From Rhodobacteraceae bacterium DSL-40 (lineage in GTDB: Bacteria; Pseudomonadota; Alphaproteobacteria; Rhodobacterales; Rhodobacteraceae): a stretch of DNA of 64,000 nt. The stretch lies in contig QKPN01000017.1 in NCBI GenBank assembly GCA_003258405.1, positions 20,467 to 84,466 of the forward strand, written 5' to 3'. This document shows, one piece after another, positions 51,615 through 60,479 of this stretch; the stretch's first letter is position 1; every line of letters starts with the position of its first letter. The position numbers and the translations under genes were made by a program. The notes beneath the pieces are model-generated. The model was not told the origin of the DNA, searched no databases, and saw nothing but the letters and a program-made list of their open reading frames with translations.

Positions 51615-52409
51615 ATGCGTCTGCATATCCTCGCCGGCTGCCGCGACCTCCTGCGCCCGCGCCTGCTGCCCGGAGAGCAGGTCGCGGGCCTGATCGGCCC
51701 GGCAATCCGCCCCGCCACCGCCTTCTGGCTCTCCTCCCGCTGCGGGCGGTTCTATCACGACTTCCTGCTCGACGAGGCGAGCGACCGACGCATCGAAATC
51801 TTCGCCGCCTCCCTGCGCGACAGTTTCGGCACCCGTTTCGAGCCCCTTCTGGTGCTGCCCGAGCTCTTCGCCGCCGCCACCGGCGCGATCTCCCGGGAGA
51901 ACGGCACGGAAAACGGCACCCGGCGCCGGGCGCTCGACATGCTGCTCGAACTCTGGGGCCATCATCCGGCAGAGCAGATCCGCCTCCACGCCCTCGTCCT
52001 GCCCGAGGGGGTCGATGCCGACGGCAGCTGGGCCGCGGCGGGCGAGCTGCTCGCACCCCGCGCGCTCAGCCGGCTCGACGGGCTCCGGATCTCGCTTGCG
52101 GCCTCGGGGCTCGATCCCGACCGGATGAAGATCCAGGCCATCGAGGTGCGCCGCGACCAGCCGGAATTCGAGCTCCTGCTGCGCAACGCGATCGCCTGCC
52201 AGCTCACCCCGCGGGTGCATGCCCGGCTCGCGGAGGAAGGCCTCGCGGCGGTCGAGATCGCCGAGCTGCAGATCGCCGTGCTCGGGGTGCTGGAAGGCTG
52301 GCGCCGTTCCGGCATCGCCTTCGCCCCCGCCCTCGGCGCCGGAGATCTCGACCGGCTCGCCGGCCATGTGATGAAGCGCCTGATCGAGGATGTTCCTGCC
52401 AATGCCTGA
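51615..52409 (+). CDS. Unknown protein between glycosyltransferases
   Basis: 264 residues, not recognised. There is no signal peptide or membrane segment. LSSRCGRFYHDFLLDEASDR and LLLRNAIACQLTPRVHARLA suggest an alpha/beta cytoplasmic protein. The start at 51615 lies four bases after the GT2 stop, and its end overlaps the GT4 gene by eight bases, so all three are translated as one unit. It may be an accessory factor or a divergent transferase. No function can be stated. Confidence 0.7.
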   Translation: MRLHILAGCRDLLRPRLLPGEQVAGLIGPAIRPATAFWLSSRCGRFYHDFLLDEASDRRIEIFAASLRDSFGTRFEPLLVLPELFAAATGAISRENGTENGTRRRALDMLLELWGHHPAEQIRLHALVLPEGVDADGSWAAAGELLAPRALSRLDGLRISLAASGLDPDRMKIQAIEVRRDQPEFELLLRNAIACQLTPRVHARLAEEGLAAVEIAELQIAVLGVLEGWRRSGIAFAPALGAGDLDRLAGHVMKRLIEDVPANA

Positions 52410-53658
52410 TGCCAGCCCGGCGCCGGCCGTTTCCGGCCCGCGCCGCCTCAAGCTCTGCTTCGTCATCGAGAAACTCGCCGACCGCAGCGGCGGCGCCGAA
52501 CGGGTGCTGATCGAGACCGCCAACGCGCTCGCCGACCGTGGCCACCAGGTCGAGCTCCTCAGCCACGAATTCCGCGGCAAGCCGCCGTTCTACCCGCTGC
52601 GCTTCGGGGTCGTGCACACCAACCTCCGCCCGCCCCGCGTCAACCGCCGCCGGATACGGCGCCATTTCGACGCCCTGCGCGAAAGCCTGCACGCCCGCTT
52701 CAAGGTGGTGCCCGCACCTCTCGACCGGCTGCTCTGGCTGAGCAAGAACGGCGGCTTCTGGCGCCGGCTCGAACGCCATCTCGCCGCGAACCGCCCCGAT
52801 GCCGTCATCGCCTTCATGCCGCCCGCGATCACCGCGCTCGCGCTGGCCGAGCCCGGCTACCCGGTGCGCCGGCTGGCCTCGATGCACAACGCCCCCGAGC
52901 AGGATTTCCACAATCCCGCGCGCTGGGATCCGAGCCCGCTCGACCGCAAACGCCGCCTCGCGCTCATGCCGCGCATGGACCGCATCCTCGTGCTCCTGCC
53001 GGAATACCGCGACTGGTACCCGCCCGCATTGCGCGAGAAGGCGGTGGTGATGCCCAATGCCGTCACCCCCGTCGCGCCGCGGCTGCTCAAGCGCGCCGGG
53101 CGCGGCCCGCTGGTGATCTCCGTCGGCCGGCTCGCCACCGTGAAGCGCCACGAACTGCTCATCGATGCCTGGGCCCGGATCGGCGCGGAATTTCCCGACT
53201 GGGAGCTGAGGATCTTCGGCACCGGCCCGCTCGAGGCCGCGCTCAAGGCCCGCATCGAGCAGGCCGGGCTCGGAGGCAAGGTCCGGCTGATGGGGCATAC
53301 CCAGCACATCATGAAGCAGTATCTCGCCGCGAGCCTGCTGGCCCACCCCGCCGAGTTCGAGGGCTTCCCGCTCGCCGTCACCGAGGCGCTCGCCGCCGGG
53401 CTGCCTGTGGTGGGCTTCGAGGACTGTTCGGGCGTGAACCGTCTTGTCCGGGACGGCGAGAACGGCCTGCTCGTGCCGGCTGCCGGCGACCGGACGGAGA
53501 ATTTCGCCGCCGCGCTCACCGGGCTCATGCGCGACGAGACCCGCCGCCGCAGCCTCGGCGCGGCGGGCCCGGCCAGCATGATGGACTACACCCCCGACAA
53601 GGTCATCGACCTCTGGGAAGATGTGCTTGGCGCGCAGCAGATGGAGGCCGGGACATGA
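52402..53658 (+). CDS. Glycosyltransferase family 4
   Basis: About 418 residues, GT-B fold. The N-terminal half contains KLCFVIEKLADRSGGAERVL. The C-terminal half contains LVISVGRLATVKRHELLIDA and the donor-binding E-x7-E motif in FEGFPLAVTEALAAGLPVVG. This is a retaining transferase using a nucleotide sugar. ATG 52402 is preferred over 52390, since both overlap the upstream gene and the former has the smaller overlap. Probable cytoplasmic membrane-associated assembly enzyme. Confidence 0.92.
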   Translation: MPDASPAPAVSGPRRLKLCFVIEKLADRSGGAERVLIETANALADRGHQVELLSHEFRGKPPFYPLRFGVVHTNLRPPRVNRRRIRRHFDALRESLHARFKVVPAPLDRLLWLSKNGGFWRRLERHLAANRPDAVIAFMPPAITALALAEPGYPVRRLASMHNAPEQDFHNPARWDPSPLDRKRRLALMPRMDRILVLLPEYRDWYPPALREKAVVMPNAVTPVAPRLLKRAGRGPLVISVGRLATVKRHELLIDAWARIGAEFPDWELRIFGTGPLEAALKARIEQAGLGGKVRLMGHTQHIMKQYLAASLLAHPAEFEGFPLAVTEALAAGLPVVGFEDCSGVNRLVRDGENGLLVPAAGDRTENFAAALTGLMRDETRRRSLGAAGPASMMDYTPDKVIDLWEDVLGAQQMEAGT

Positions 53659-53779
53659 GCCGGCCGGCCATCCGGCAGACCGCGCGGCGTACCTGCCGCT
53701 GCAGGGAAGATGAAACACCGCCTTCCGCTCTCCCGGAAACGGCCGGTTGCGGGATCAGAGACAGGAGATACGACACGAC

Positions 53780-54655
53780 ATGAAAAACTGTGCGGTACTG
53801 ATCATCGGCATGGACCGTAGCGGCACCTCCGCGATTGCGGCGGTATCGCAGATCGTCGGCCTGCATCTCGGCGATCAGCTCATCGGACCGCGCAAGGCCA
53901 ATCCGAAAGGCTATTTCGAGGACAGCCGCTGCGTCAGCATCAACGAGGAGCTTCTCGCCCACCTGCGCCACGGCCGGCGCAATGCCTCGACCCTGCCGAA
54001 GGGATGGAAGAACAACCTGGCCGCAAAGCATGCCGCTCTCCGGATGGCGAACGTGATCCGGCGCCTGTCGAAGAAGAAGCCCTTCGGCCTGAAGGATCCG
54101 CGCTTCTGCCTCACTGCGCCGCTCTGGCTGCGGGAACTCGGCAAGAACAAGTTCCAGACGAAGGTCGTGCTCTGCGTCCGCAACCCGCTCGAGGTGGCAA
54201 GCTCGCTCGAGAAGCGCGACGGGCGCAACCGCACCGGCTCTTGCCTGATGTGGATTACCCACACGCTTGCAGCCCTCGAGGCCAGCAAGGATCTCGAGCG
54301 GATCATCGTCGAGTATCCCGACCTGATGTCGGACCCGGTCGGTACCGGTCTGCGGCTGAAGACCTTCTTCCAGACCGGGACGGAGATCAGCGACCAGGAG
54401 AAGGAGAAGATCCTCGACTTCGTGGATCCGGCCCTCTGGAAGAACCGTGCGGAGATCTCCGGCGAGAACTACATAGAGACGGTTGCGCTCGATCTCTACG
54501 AGGCGATGCGGAGCGGCGACGAGAGCCGGATCGCGGCCTTCGTGGAGACCGGGCCGGGTTTTCTCGTCAGCACGCTCGAGACGCATGCGGCCCTCGCCAT
54601 CGGCAGCGTCCTGTTCCAGAAGCCCTCGGCCGAACTTGCCGCCGAGGAGTCCTGA
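53780..54655 (+). CDS. Sulfotransferase-like protein 3
   Basis: About 291 residues. 5'-PSB-like loop LIIGMDRSGTSAIAAVSQIV, then FGLKDPRFCLTAPLWLREL and the 3'-phosphate element VVLCVRNPLEVASSLEKRDG. The conserved Asp in KDPR matches bacterial sulfotransferase-family proteins. ATG 53780 follows AGGAG at 12 bases. It lies between the GT4 gene and another sulfotransferase-like gene. Confidence 0.85.
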   Translation: MKNCAVLIIGMDRSGTSAIAAVSQIVGLHLGDQLIGPRKANPKGYFEDSRCVSINEELLAHLRHGRRNASTLPKGWKNNLAAKHAALRMANVIRRLSKKKPFGLKDPRFCLTAPLWLRELGKNKFQTKVVLCVRNPLEVASSLEKRDGRNRTGSCLMWITHTLAALEASKDLERIIVEYPDLMSDPVGTGLRLKTFFQTGTEISDQEKEKILDFVDPALWKNRAEISGENYIETVALDLYEAMRSGDESRIAAFVETGPGFLVSTLETHAALAIGSVLFQKPSAELAAEES

Positions 54656-54706
54656 GCGCAGGCTCCCGCAGGATTTCGGCGCAACAACCGGGAAGGCCCT
54701 CTCCCC

Positions 54707-55783
54707 ATGAAAGTCATTCTCCACATCGGAATGCCCAAGGCAGGATCCACGGCGCTGCAGCAGACCCTGGGGGCCATCGCTCCCGCGCTCCGCGCCCGCG
54801 GCTTCTGCTATCCCGTGGGCGATGGCCTGCCGAAGAACCACAACATGCTCGTCTGCGGCTTTCTGGAGCCGGAGCGGCTGCCGCGGCTGTTCCGGCAGAT
54901 CTACAAGAAGGATGCCCGTCGGCTGCGGCGGGATTTCAACGGCTTCATGGCCGGGATCGGCGAGAGGGCGCGCAGCTCGGGGGCCCATACGCTCATCCTG
55001 TCGGGCGAGATGCTGTTCCGGAAGCTGGGACCGAAGAAGATCGCGGCTCTGCGCAAGGAGCTCTCGGCCTTCGCGGACGAGTTCACCGTCATTGCCTATG
55101 CGCGCAGCCCCGCCCAGTTCTACATGTCCCAGGTCCAGCAGGTGCTCAAGGCCGCGCACAAGATCGCAAATCCGGTCCCGCAGGTCTATCGTGCGCCGCT
55201 GGAAGCCTGGGAAGGTCTCACCGATGACGTTCGTGTGGTGGCCTATGCGCGCGAACAGCTGCATGGGGCTGACATCACGCGGGACTTCCTGCACCGGATC
55301 TCGCCGGATCTCGACACTGTCCTGCGCGCCCGCCAGATCCGCGACACGAACCAGTCCATCAGTGCCGAAGGCATGGACATCCTGCACAAGTACCGGCTTT
55401 ACGCCCACGAGCAGAAGGAAGGGATCTTCACGCCCGATACCCGCAAGCTCCTGAAGCTGATCGGCGATGCGGAGGGGCGGATCGGCGGGTTCACCAAACC
55501 CGTGGCGCACGAGTCCCTGCGGGAATACCTCACGCGGTCCTCGGTCGATCTCCTCTGGCTGCGGGATCGCCACGGGGTGCGGTTCGAGGGCATCGACTAC
55601 GACAGCGTGGATGGCGGGCTCACGCCCCCGGAGCCGCCCCGGTCGATCTCCGACATCTGTGACTTCGACCCCGATCTTCGCGACCGGCTGATGATGACCG
55701 TGATGCATCGCTTGGCGGTGCAGGCGGCGGGCGAGAGCAAGATGACCTTCGACAAGGTCGCCATGCCGAACGCCGCCGGCTGA
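54707..55783 (+). CDS. Sulfotransferase-like protein 4
   Basis: 358 residues. N-terminal ILHIGMPKAGSTALQQTLGA is the PAPS-binding loop, and LILSGEMLF and VIAYARSPAQFYMSQVQQVL match the same subfamily as the gene at 29424. It probably sulfates polysaccharide. It is the second gene after the previous sulfotransferase (51-base gap). Downstream hairpins at 55802-55823 and 55896-55911 may end the transcript. Confidence 0.85.
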   Translation: MKVILHIGMPKAGSTALQQTLGAIAPALRARGFCYPVGDGLPKNHNMLVCGFLEPERLPRLFRQIYKKDARRLRRDFNGFMAGIGERARSSGAHTLILSGEMLFRKLGPKKIAALRKELSAFADEFTVIAYARSPAQFYMSQVQQVLKAAHKIANPVPQVYRAPLEAWEGLTDDVRVVAYAREQLHGADITRDFLHRISPDLDTVLRARQIRDTNQSISAEGMDILHKYRLYAHEQKEGIFTPDTRKLLKLIGDAEGRIGGFTKPVAHESLREYLTRSSVDLLWLRDRHGVRFEGIDYDSVDGGLTPPEPPRSISDICDFDPDLRDRLMMTVMHRLAVQAAGESKMTFDKVAMPNAAG

Positions 55784-55801
55784 GCGACGGGCCGGCTCCG
55801 C

Positions 55802-55911
55802 GTCCGGCCTGCTTCGGCCGGACAGGGAGCGCCCGGCGATGACGGAAGGCGGAGCAGGATATGGACGGAACGCGAAACGGGATGAGCCAGGCAAGGGGGG
55901 GCAGACCCCCC
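55802..55911 (+). terminator. Two hairpins following the sulfotransferase gene
   Basis: Stem GTCCGGCC/GGCCGGAC (55802-55823) without a T tract, then GGGGGG-CAGA-CCCCCC (55896-55911) followed by TCTTTCC. The second is the better terminator candidate; neither has a perfect T tail. Confidence 0.5.
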
Positions 55912-55996
55912 TCTTTCCCCGTGCATCTGTGCGGCCGGGGGCTGCGGCATGGCGCCCGCGCCGGAGCGGCCCGGCCCGGAATCCTGCATACGGGTC

Positions 55997-56029
55997 GTGC
56001 ATGGGATGTGCATGGGGTGTGCATGCCGA
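55997..56029. repeat. Three 11-base direct repeats upstream of a glycosyltransferase gene
   Basis: GTGCATGGGAT, GTGCATGGGGT and GTGCATGCCGA start at 55997, 56008 and 56019, an exact period of 11 bases, ending 22 bases before the start codon at 56052. No function is known. They could be a regulator site or the product of local slippage. Confidence 0.5.
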
Positions 56030-56051
56030 TGTTCGGGGGGCCTGGCCCCTC

Positions 56052-58547
56052 ATGACCCCTGCCCGTCTCCGTGCCCTCCATGCCGCCCTGCCCGCGCCGC
56101 TCCGGCGGCTCGTGCCGCTGCGCCTCGAGGCCTGGGCGCGGGCCCGCGCGGCCGCACTCCGGGCGGGTCCGGCTACGGCCGCGGGGCTCGAGGACCGGCT
56201 CTGGGGCGGTTTTTCCCGCACGGCCCTGCGCGATCTCGAGGCGCTGACGGTTGCTGCACCTCCCGTGCAAGCCTCTGATGCGGCTTGGATTCTTTCGCGC
56301 TGGCATGCGGCGCACGGCGATTTCGAGGCGGCGCTGCGCTGGAGCGTCGCCATGCGCGAGCTTCACCCGCCCGCCGCCGCCGACCGCCGGCAGTTTGCGC
56401 TCGAGGCGCTCTATCTCTCCCGGCTCGGCCGCGGCGCCGAGGCCCGGGCCCGCATTGCCGCGGGCCTTGGCGGTGCGGCGCCCGATCCGTCGCTCTCGCT
56501 CCTCCTCGCCGGCAGCTGGCGCCCCGCCGCCGGCGCCCCCCCGGGTCCCGGATCCGATACCGAGACGCTCGGCCACATCAACGCCCTCTTCCGCCGCTCC
56601 GGGCTTCAGGAGATCACCTGGAGAGACCGCAACCATTTGCTTTCCCTTGATAATATCCAGGGTGTGGCGCCTGGCCCCCGCACGGGGTCGGGGCCGCGGG
56701 TTACGGTGATCCTGCCGGTCTTCAATGCCGAGGCAACGCTCGGAACGGCACTCCGGGGGCTCATGGACCAGACCCATGGCGATCTCGAGATCCTCGTGGT
56801 GGATGATGCCTCGACGGATGCCACGCCCGACGTGGCCGCGGATCTCGCCCGGCAGGATCCGCGTATCCGCCTGATCCGCCAGCCGGAAAACCGCGGTGGC
56901 TATGCCGCACGCAACCGCGCGCTCGGCGAGGCGACGGGGGCGTTCATTACCGTTCACGATTCCGATGACTGGTCGCATCCCGAGAAGATCGCCCGCCAGC
57001 TCCGCGCCCTGCTCAGGAGCCGTGCCCCCTCCACCTTCTCTGCCTGGGTGCGGACCACGCCGGATCTCGCCTTTCTCGGCCCGGCACGGGTCTATCCCGA
57101 CCTGATGGGCTTCAACGACAGCTCGGCCCTCTTCCGCCGCGAGCTCTTCGAGCGCTTTGGCGGCTGGGATGCCGCCCGGATCGGCGCCGACAAGGAGCTC
57201 ATCTGGCGCTTCGAGCATCTCGCGGGCCGGCCGCGCGAGGCGTTCCGGCGGCGGATGGTGCTGAAGGACTGTCCGCTCTCCTTCGGCCGGCTCATTCCCT
57301 CCTCGCTCACCCGCACGGGCGCGACCCATGTGCTCTCGATCTATCACGGGCTCCGGCGGGAATACCGCGAGGCGGCGGAGTTCTGGCAGAGCGGTCTCGA
57401 GCCGCGCACCATCCGCCGCGAGGGCTTTCACGAAACCCCGCCCTTCTTTCCCGCCCCTCCGATGCTGCGCCCGGAGCGTGGCGCCGGCGCGCCGCTCGAC
57501 GCACTTTTCATCGGTGATTTCAACTTCCTCGGCGGCACGCAGAAATCGGCGCTCGCAATGATCGGAGCGGCCCGCTCCGCGGGGCTTTCGGCAGGCCTCC
57601 TGCAATACCGCCGCTACGACCAGGACGTCACCCGGAAGCTCAACCCGGATGTGCGACGGTTTGCGCGCGCCCGAGGGGTGCGGATCGTGGCGCCGGGCGA
57701 GACCCTGCGCGCGGCCCATGTGATCGTCACCTATCCGCCGGTCCTGGCCGAGCTGATGGACCGCATCCCGGAGACCGGCCACGACCATCTCACCGTGGTG
57801 GTGAACCAGATGGCGGAGCGCGACCGTGAGGGGCGCGACATCGCCTATGACCTTCCCCGGGTCCGCGGCCATCTCGCCGAGGCCTTCGGGTCGGAGGGCC
57901 GCTGGGCACCGATCTCGGGCCGGGTGCGGGCGGCCATGGCGGCGGATCCGCGCTATCCCATCCCCCTGCCCGAGACCTGGATGCCGCTGATCGACACCGG
58001 GATCTGGTGCGCGAGCGCGCCGCACTGGCGAGGGGCCGAGCGCCGCCGTCCGGTGCTCGGCCGGCACGGACGCGATCATCCGCTCAAATGGCCGCGTGAT
58101 CCCGCCGCGCTTCGGGCCGCCTATTGCGCCGACAGGCCCTGCGAGACGCAGTTTCTGGGCGGCGCGCATTTCGCGCGGGCGCGCCTGCCCCGCTGGCCCG
58201 GCAACTGGCGCGTCCACCCCTTCGACGGACGCGACGTGCGGCTCTTCCTCGCCGGGCTCGACATCTTCCTGCACTATCCCGACGCGGATTATTTCGAGGA
58301 GTTCGGCCGGGCGCCGATGGAGGCGATGGCGGTGGGCGTGCCGGTGATCCTGCCGCCCGAATTCGAACCGACCTTCGGGTCTGCGGCTCTCTATGCGCCG
58401 CCCGAAGGTGTCTGGCCGCTCGTCGAGGCGCTCTGGGCCGACCGGGCCGCTTGGGAGGCCCGCGTTGCCGCCGGGCGCGCCTTCGTCACGGAGAACTGCG
58501 CCTATGCGGCCTTTCCCGGCCGGCTTGAACGGCGGGCCATGGCATGA
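56052..58547 (+). CDS. Multidomain glycosyltransferase (GT2 core plus GT-B-like C-terminal domain)
   Basis: 831 residues from ATG 56052; a longer frame from 55839 covers the hairpin and repeats and is unlikely. Residues 1-200 are helical and TPR-like. A GT2 domain follows (RVTVILPVFNAEATLGTALR, VVDDASTDATPD, the DXD-like HDSDDWSHPEK). From about 490 a third part (DALFIGDFNFLGGTQKSALA, LFLAGLDIFLHYPDADYFEE, APMEAMAVGVPVILPPEFEP) looks like the C-terminal half of a GT4-type enzyme. One chain may therefore add two sugars. The stop overlaps the next start (ATGA). Confidence 0.85.
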   Translation: MTPARLRALHAALPAPLRRLVPLRLEAWARARAAALRAGPATAAGLEDRLWGGFSRTALRDLEALTVAAPPVQASDAAWILSRWHAAHGDFEAALRWSVAMRELHPPAAADRRQFALEALYLSRLGRGAEARARIAAGLGGAAPDPSLSLLLAGSWRPAAGAPPGPGSDTETLGHINALFRRSGLQEITWRDRNHLLSLDNIQGVAPGPRTGSGPRVTVILPVFNAEATLGTALRGLMDQTHGDLEILVVDDASTDATPDVAADLARQDPRIRLIRQPENRGGYAARNRALGEATGAFITVHDSDDWSHPEKIARQLRALLRSRAPSTFSAWVRTTPDLAFLGPARVYPDLMGFNDSSALFRRELFERFGGWDAARIGADKELIWRFEHLAGRPREAFRRRMVLKDCPLSFGRLIPSSLTRTGATHVLSIYHGLRREYREAAEFWQSGLEPRTIRREGFHETPPFFPAPPMLRPERGAGAPLDALFIGDFNFLGGTQKSALAMIGAARSAGLSAGLLQYRRYDQDVTRKLNPDVRRFARARGVRIVAPGETLRAAHVIVTYPPVLAELMDRIPETGHDHLTVVVNQMAERDREGRDIAYDLPRVRGHLAEAFGSEGRWAPISGRVRAAMAADPRYPIPLPETWMPLIDTGIWCASAPHWRGAERRRPVLGRHGRDHPLKWPRDPAALRAAYCADRPCETQFLGGAHFARARLPRWPGNWRVHPFDGRDVRLFLAGLDIFLHYPDADYFEEFGRAPMEAMAVGVPVILPPEFEPTFGSAALYAPPEGVWPLVEALWADRAAWEARVAAGRAFVTENCAYAAFPGRLERRAMA

Positions 58548-59413
58548 CCCCCCCCGCCGAGGCCGGGCCGCCGGACATCTCCGTCATCGTGCCGGTTCAC
58601 CGACACTGGGATCTTGTCCCTGCCCTGCTCGAGGCGCTCGCAGCCCAGACTCTCGAGACCACGCGCTTCGAGATCCTGATCGTGAACAATGACGCCCCCG
58701 CTCCGCCCCCGCCCCTCGCCCTGCCGCCGAATGCCCGCATCCTGCCCTGCATGGGGCCGGGCTCCTATGCCGCGCGCAATGCAGGGGCCGGGGAGGCCAG
58801 GGGCCGCTGGCTCGTCTTCACCGATGCCGATTGCCGCCCGGTTTCGGGCTGGCTCACGGCCCTGACCGGAGGCGCACCCGACGGCTTGCGCGCCGGGCCC
58901 GTGGAGATGGAGGCGCCGGCCGACCCCAATGCCTTTGCGATCTACGATCTCCTGCGCGGCATTCCCCAGGCGGTCTATGTCTCGCATGGCTATGCCACCA
59001 CCGCCAATCTCGCAGTGCCGGCGGATATCTTCCGCGGGCTTGGAGGTTTCGATGCCGCCCGCCGCTCCGGGGGCGATGCCGAATTCTGCCGCCGGGCGGG
59101 GGCGCGCGGCCACGGGCTCGTGCTGATCCCCGAGGCCCCGGTGCGCCATCCCTGCCGCACGGACTGGGAGGCGCTTGCGACCAAGGCCCGCCGCATCAAG
59201 GGCGGGCAGATCCGCGCCGGTTCCCGCCGCCGCCGCGTGCTCTGGACCTGCCGCAGCCTTGTGCCGCCCATGCGCGATACGGTGCGGTTTCTCGCGAGCC
59301 CGCGCCCGCTCCGCTACCGGGTGATTGCCAGCGCGATCCGCTTCCGGCTCTGGGGGGTGGAGCTCGCCGAAACCGTCCGGTTGCTCGCGGGGGGAACGGC
59401 GGAGCGACGATAG
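58544..59413 (+). CDS. Glycosyltransferase family 2
   Basis: 289 residues. ISVIVPVHRHWDLVPALLEA, ILIVNNDAPAP and the metal motif FTDADCRP are clear. The C-terminal part is basic with an amphipathic helix, suggesting membrane contact. Translation is coupled to the multidomain transferase by ATGA overlap. It ends 16 bases before the convergent fliM stop. Its function is the same general one (sugar transfer), with donor unknown. Confidence 0.88.
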   Translation: MTPPAEAGPPDISVIVPVHRHWDLVPALLEALAAQTLETTRFEILIVNNDAPAPPPPLALPPNARILPCMGPGSYAARNAGAGEARGRWLVFTDADCRPVSGWLTALTGGAPDGLRAGPVEMEAPADPNAFAIYDLLRGIPQAVYVSHGYATTANLAVPADIFRGLGGFDAARRSGGDAEFCRRAGARGHGLVLIPEAPVRHPCRTDWEALATKARRIKGGQIRAGSRRRRVLWTCRSLVPPMRDTVRFLASPRPLRYRVIASAIRFRLWGVELAETVRLLAGGTAERR

Positions 59414-59428
59414 GCCCCGGATCCCGAT

Positions 59429-60382
59429 TCAGAGAACGTGCTGGAGCTGATCGCGGACCCGGCGATCCACGGCTTCGTCGAGCTTGATGACCTTGGTGCC
59501 CTGGAAGACGCCGAGCTTTCCGGCCGCGATCTGGGCGGTGCGGCCATTGGGCTGTGCTACCATGAGCTGGATCTCGTCGGGCGCGGCAGCGGGGATCTCG
59601 AGAAGATCACCGGGCCGCAGCGCCTCGAGGGCTGCGATCGTCAGCTTCTGGCGGTGCAGGACGGCATCGATCACCACTGGGGCTGTCGCGGCAGCGCGGC
59701 GCATCTGGACCCGCCAGAGGTCATGGGGCTGATCGGCGGAGGCGTCTACCACTTCGTCCTGGACCGCGGCCCGGATCGCATCGAGGGCCGCGAGCGGCAG
59801 GACGAGGCGCAGGTTGCCTGCCCGCGCGGCCTCGCCGATGTCGAGGGCGAGATTGTAGACCAGCACGTCGACATAATCCGGTGCAATCCGCACCTGGGTG
59901 ATGTCCTGGCGCTGCGCGGTGATGGCAAGCTGCTTGGTGACCGGACGGCCAAAGCAGGAAGCGACGGCGGCCATGAAGGCGGTGCTCATCGTCTCGAGCG
60001 GCAGCCGGCAGAGTGCCATGTCGATGCTGGTGAAGGAGCGGGTGATCGGAATGGGGGCCGCGGCATGGTCGCCGCCGAGCATCAGGTCGATGAGGTGAAA
60101 GGTGAGATCGGTGTCGATGGCAAGCAACCCCTGGGCCTTGCTGTCCTCGACCTCGACGAGACCAAGCATGGTGGGGACGGAAATGTCCTGAAGCGCGTCG
60201 GCAAGCTTGATGATCTTGCATTCGAGCACCATGGCGCTGACCATCGTCTTGACGAGCAGCCGGAAGCCTTCCTCGAGATGGCGCGCGAAGGTCTCGCCAA
60301 TGAAATCGGGCTCGGGCAGCGGGGAACGGGCGACACCGCCCCGTTGCAGCTTGCGCTCGATCAGATTTTCCGCAGTCGGCAT
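59429..60382 (-). CDS. fliM: Flagellar motor switch protein FliM
   Basis: About 317 residues from ATG 60382. The middle domain contains LIDLMLGGDHAAAPIPITRS, the GG-x-G-type motif of FliM, and the C-terminal SpoA-like region is ALEALRPGDLLEIPAAAPDE, then GRTAQIAAGKLGVFQGTKVI. This part of the C-ring binds phosphorylated CheY to switch rotation. The N-terminal CheY-binding segment (LSQDEIDAL in enteric FliM) is not visible in the usual form: the N-terminus reads MPTAENLIERKLQ. It lies apart from other flagellar genes and downstream of the che genes. Confidence 0.9.
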   Translation of the reverse strand: MPTAENLIERKLQRGGVARSPLPEPDFIGETFARHLEEGFRLLVKTMVSAMVLECKIIKLADALQDISVPTMLGLVEVEDSKAQGLLAIDTDLTFHLIDLMLGGDHAAAPIPITRSFTSIDMALCRLPLETMSTAFMAAVASCFGRPVTKQLAITAQRQDITQVRIAPDYVDVLVYNLALDIGEAARAGNLRLVLPLAALDAIRAAVQDEVVDASADQPHDLWRVQMRRAAATAPVVIDAVLHRQKLTIAALEALRPGDLLEIPAAAPDEIQLMVAQPNGRTAQIAAGKLGVFQGTKVIKLDEAVDRRVRDQLQHVL

Positions 60383-60479
60383 CAGAGGCCTCTCTCGCCC
60401 GGTCCTGAAGCGGGGAGTCTTTGCGGGAATGGTTTCCAAAGCGTGAAGCGCCCCGGACCGGGACCGCCGGTGGGCTGCC

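Noticed and set aside
53603..58274. Two long minus-strand open frames (916 and 884 codons)
   Set aside because: Antisense to sulfotransferases and glycosyltransferases with clear motifs on the plus strand; no domain in the antisense products.
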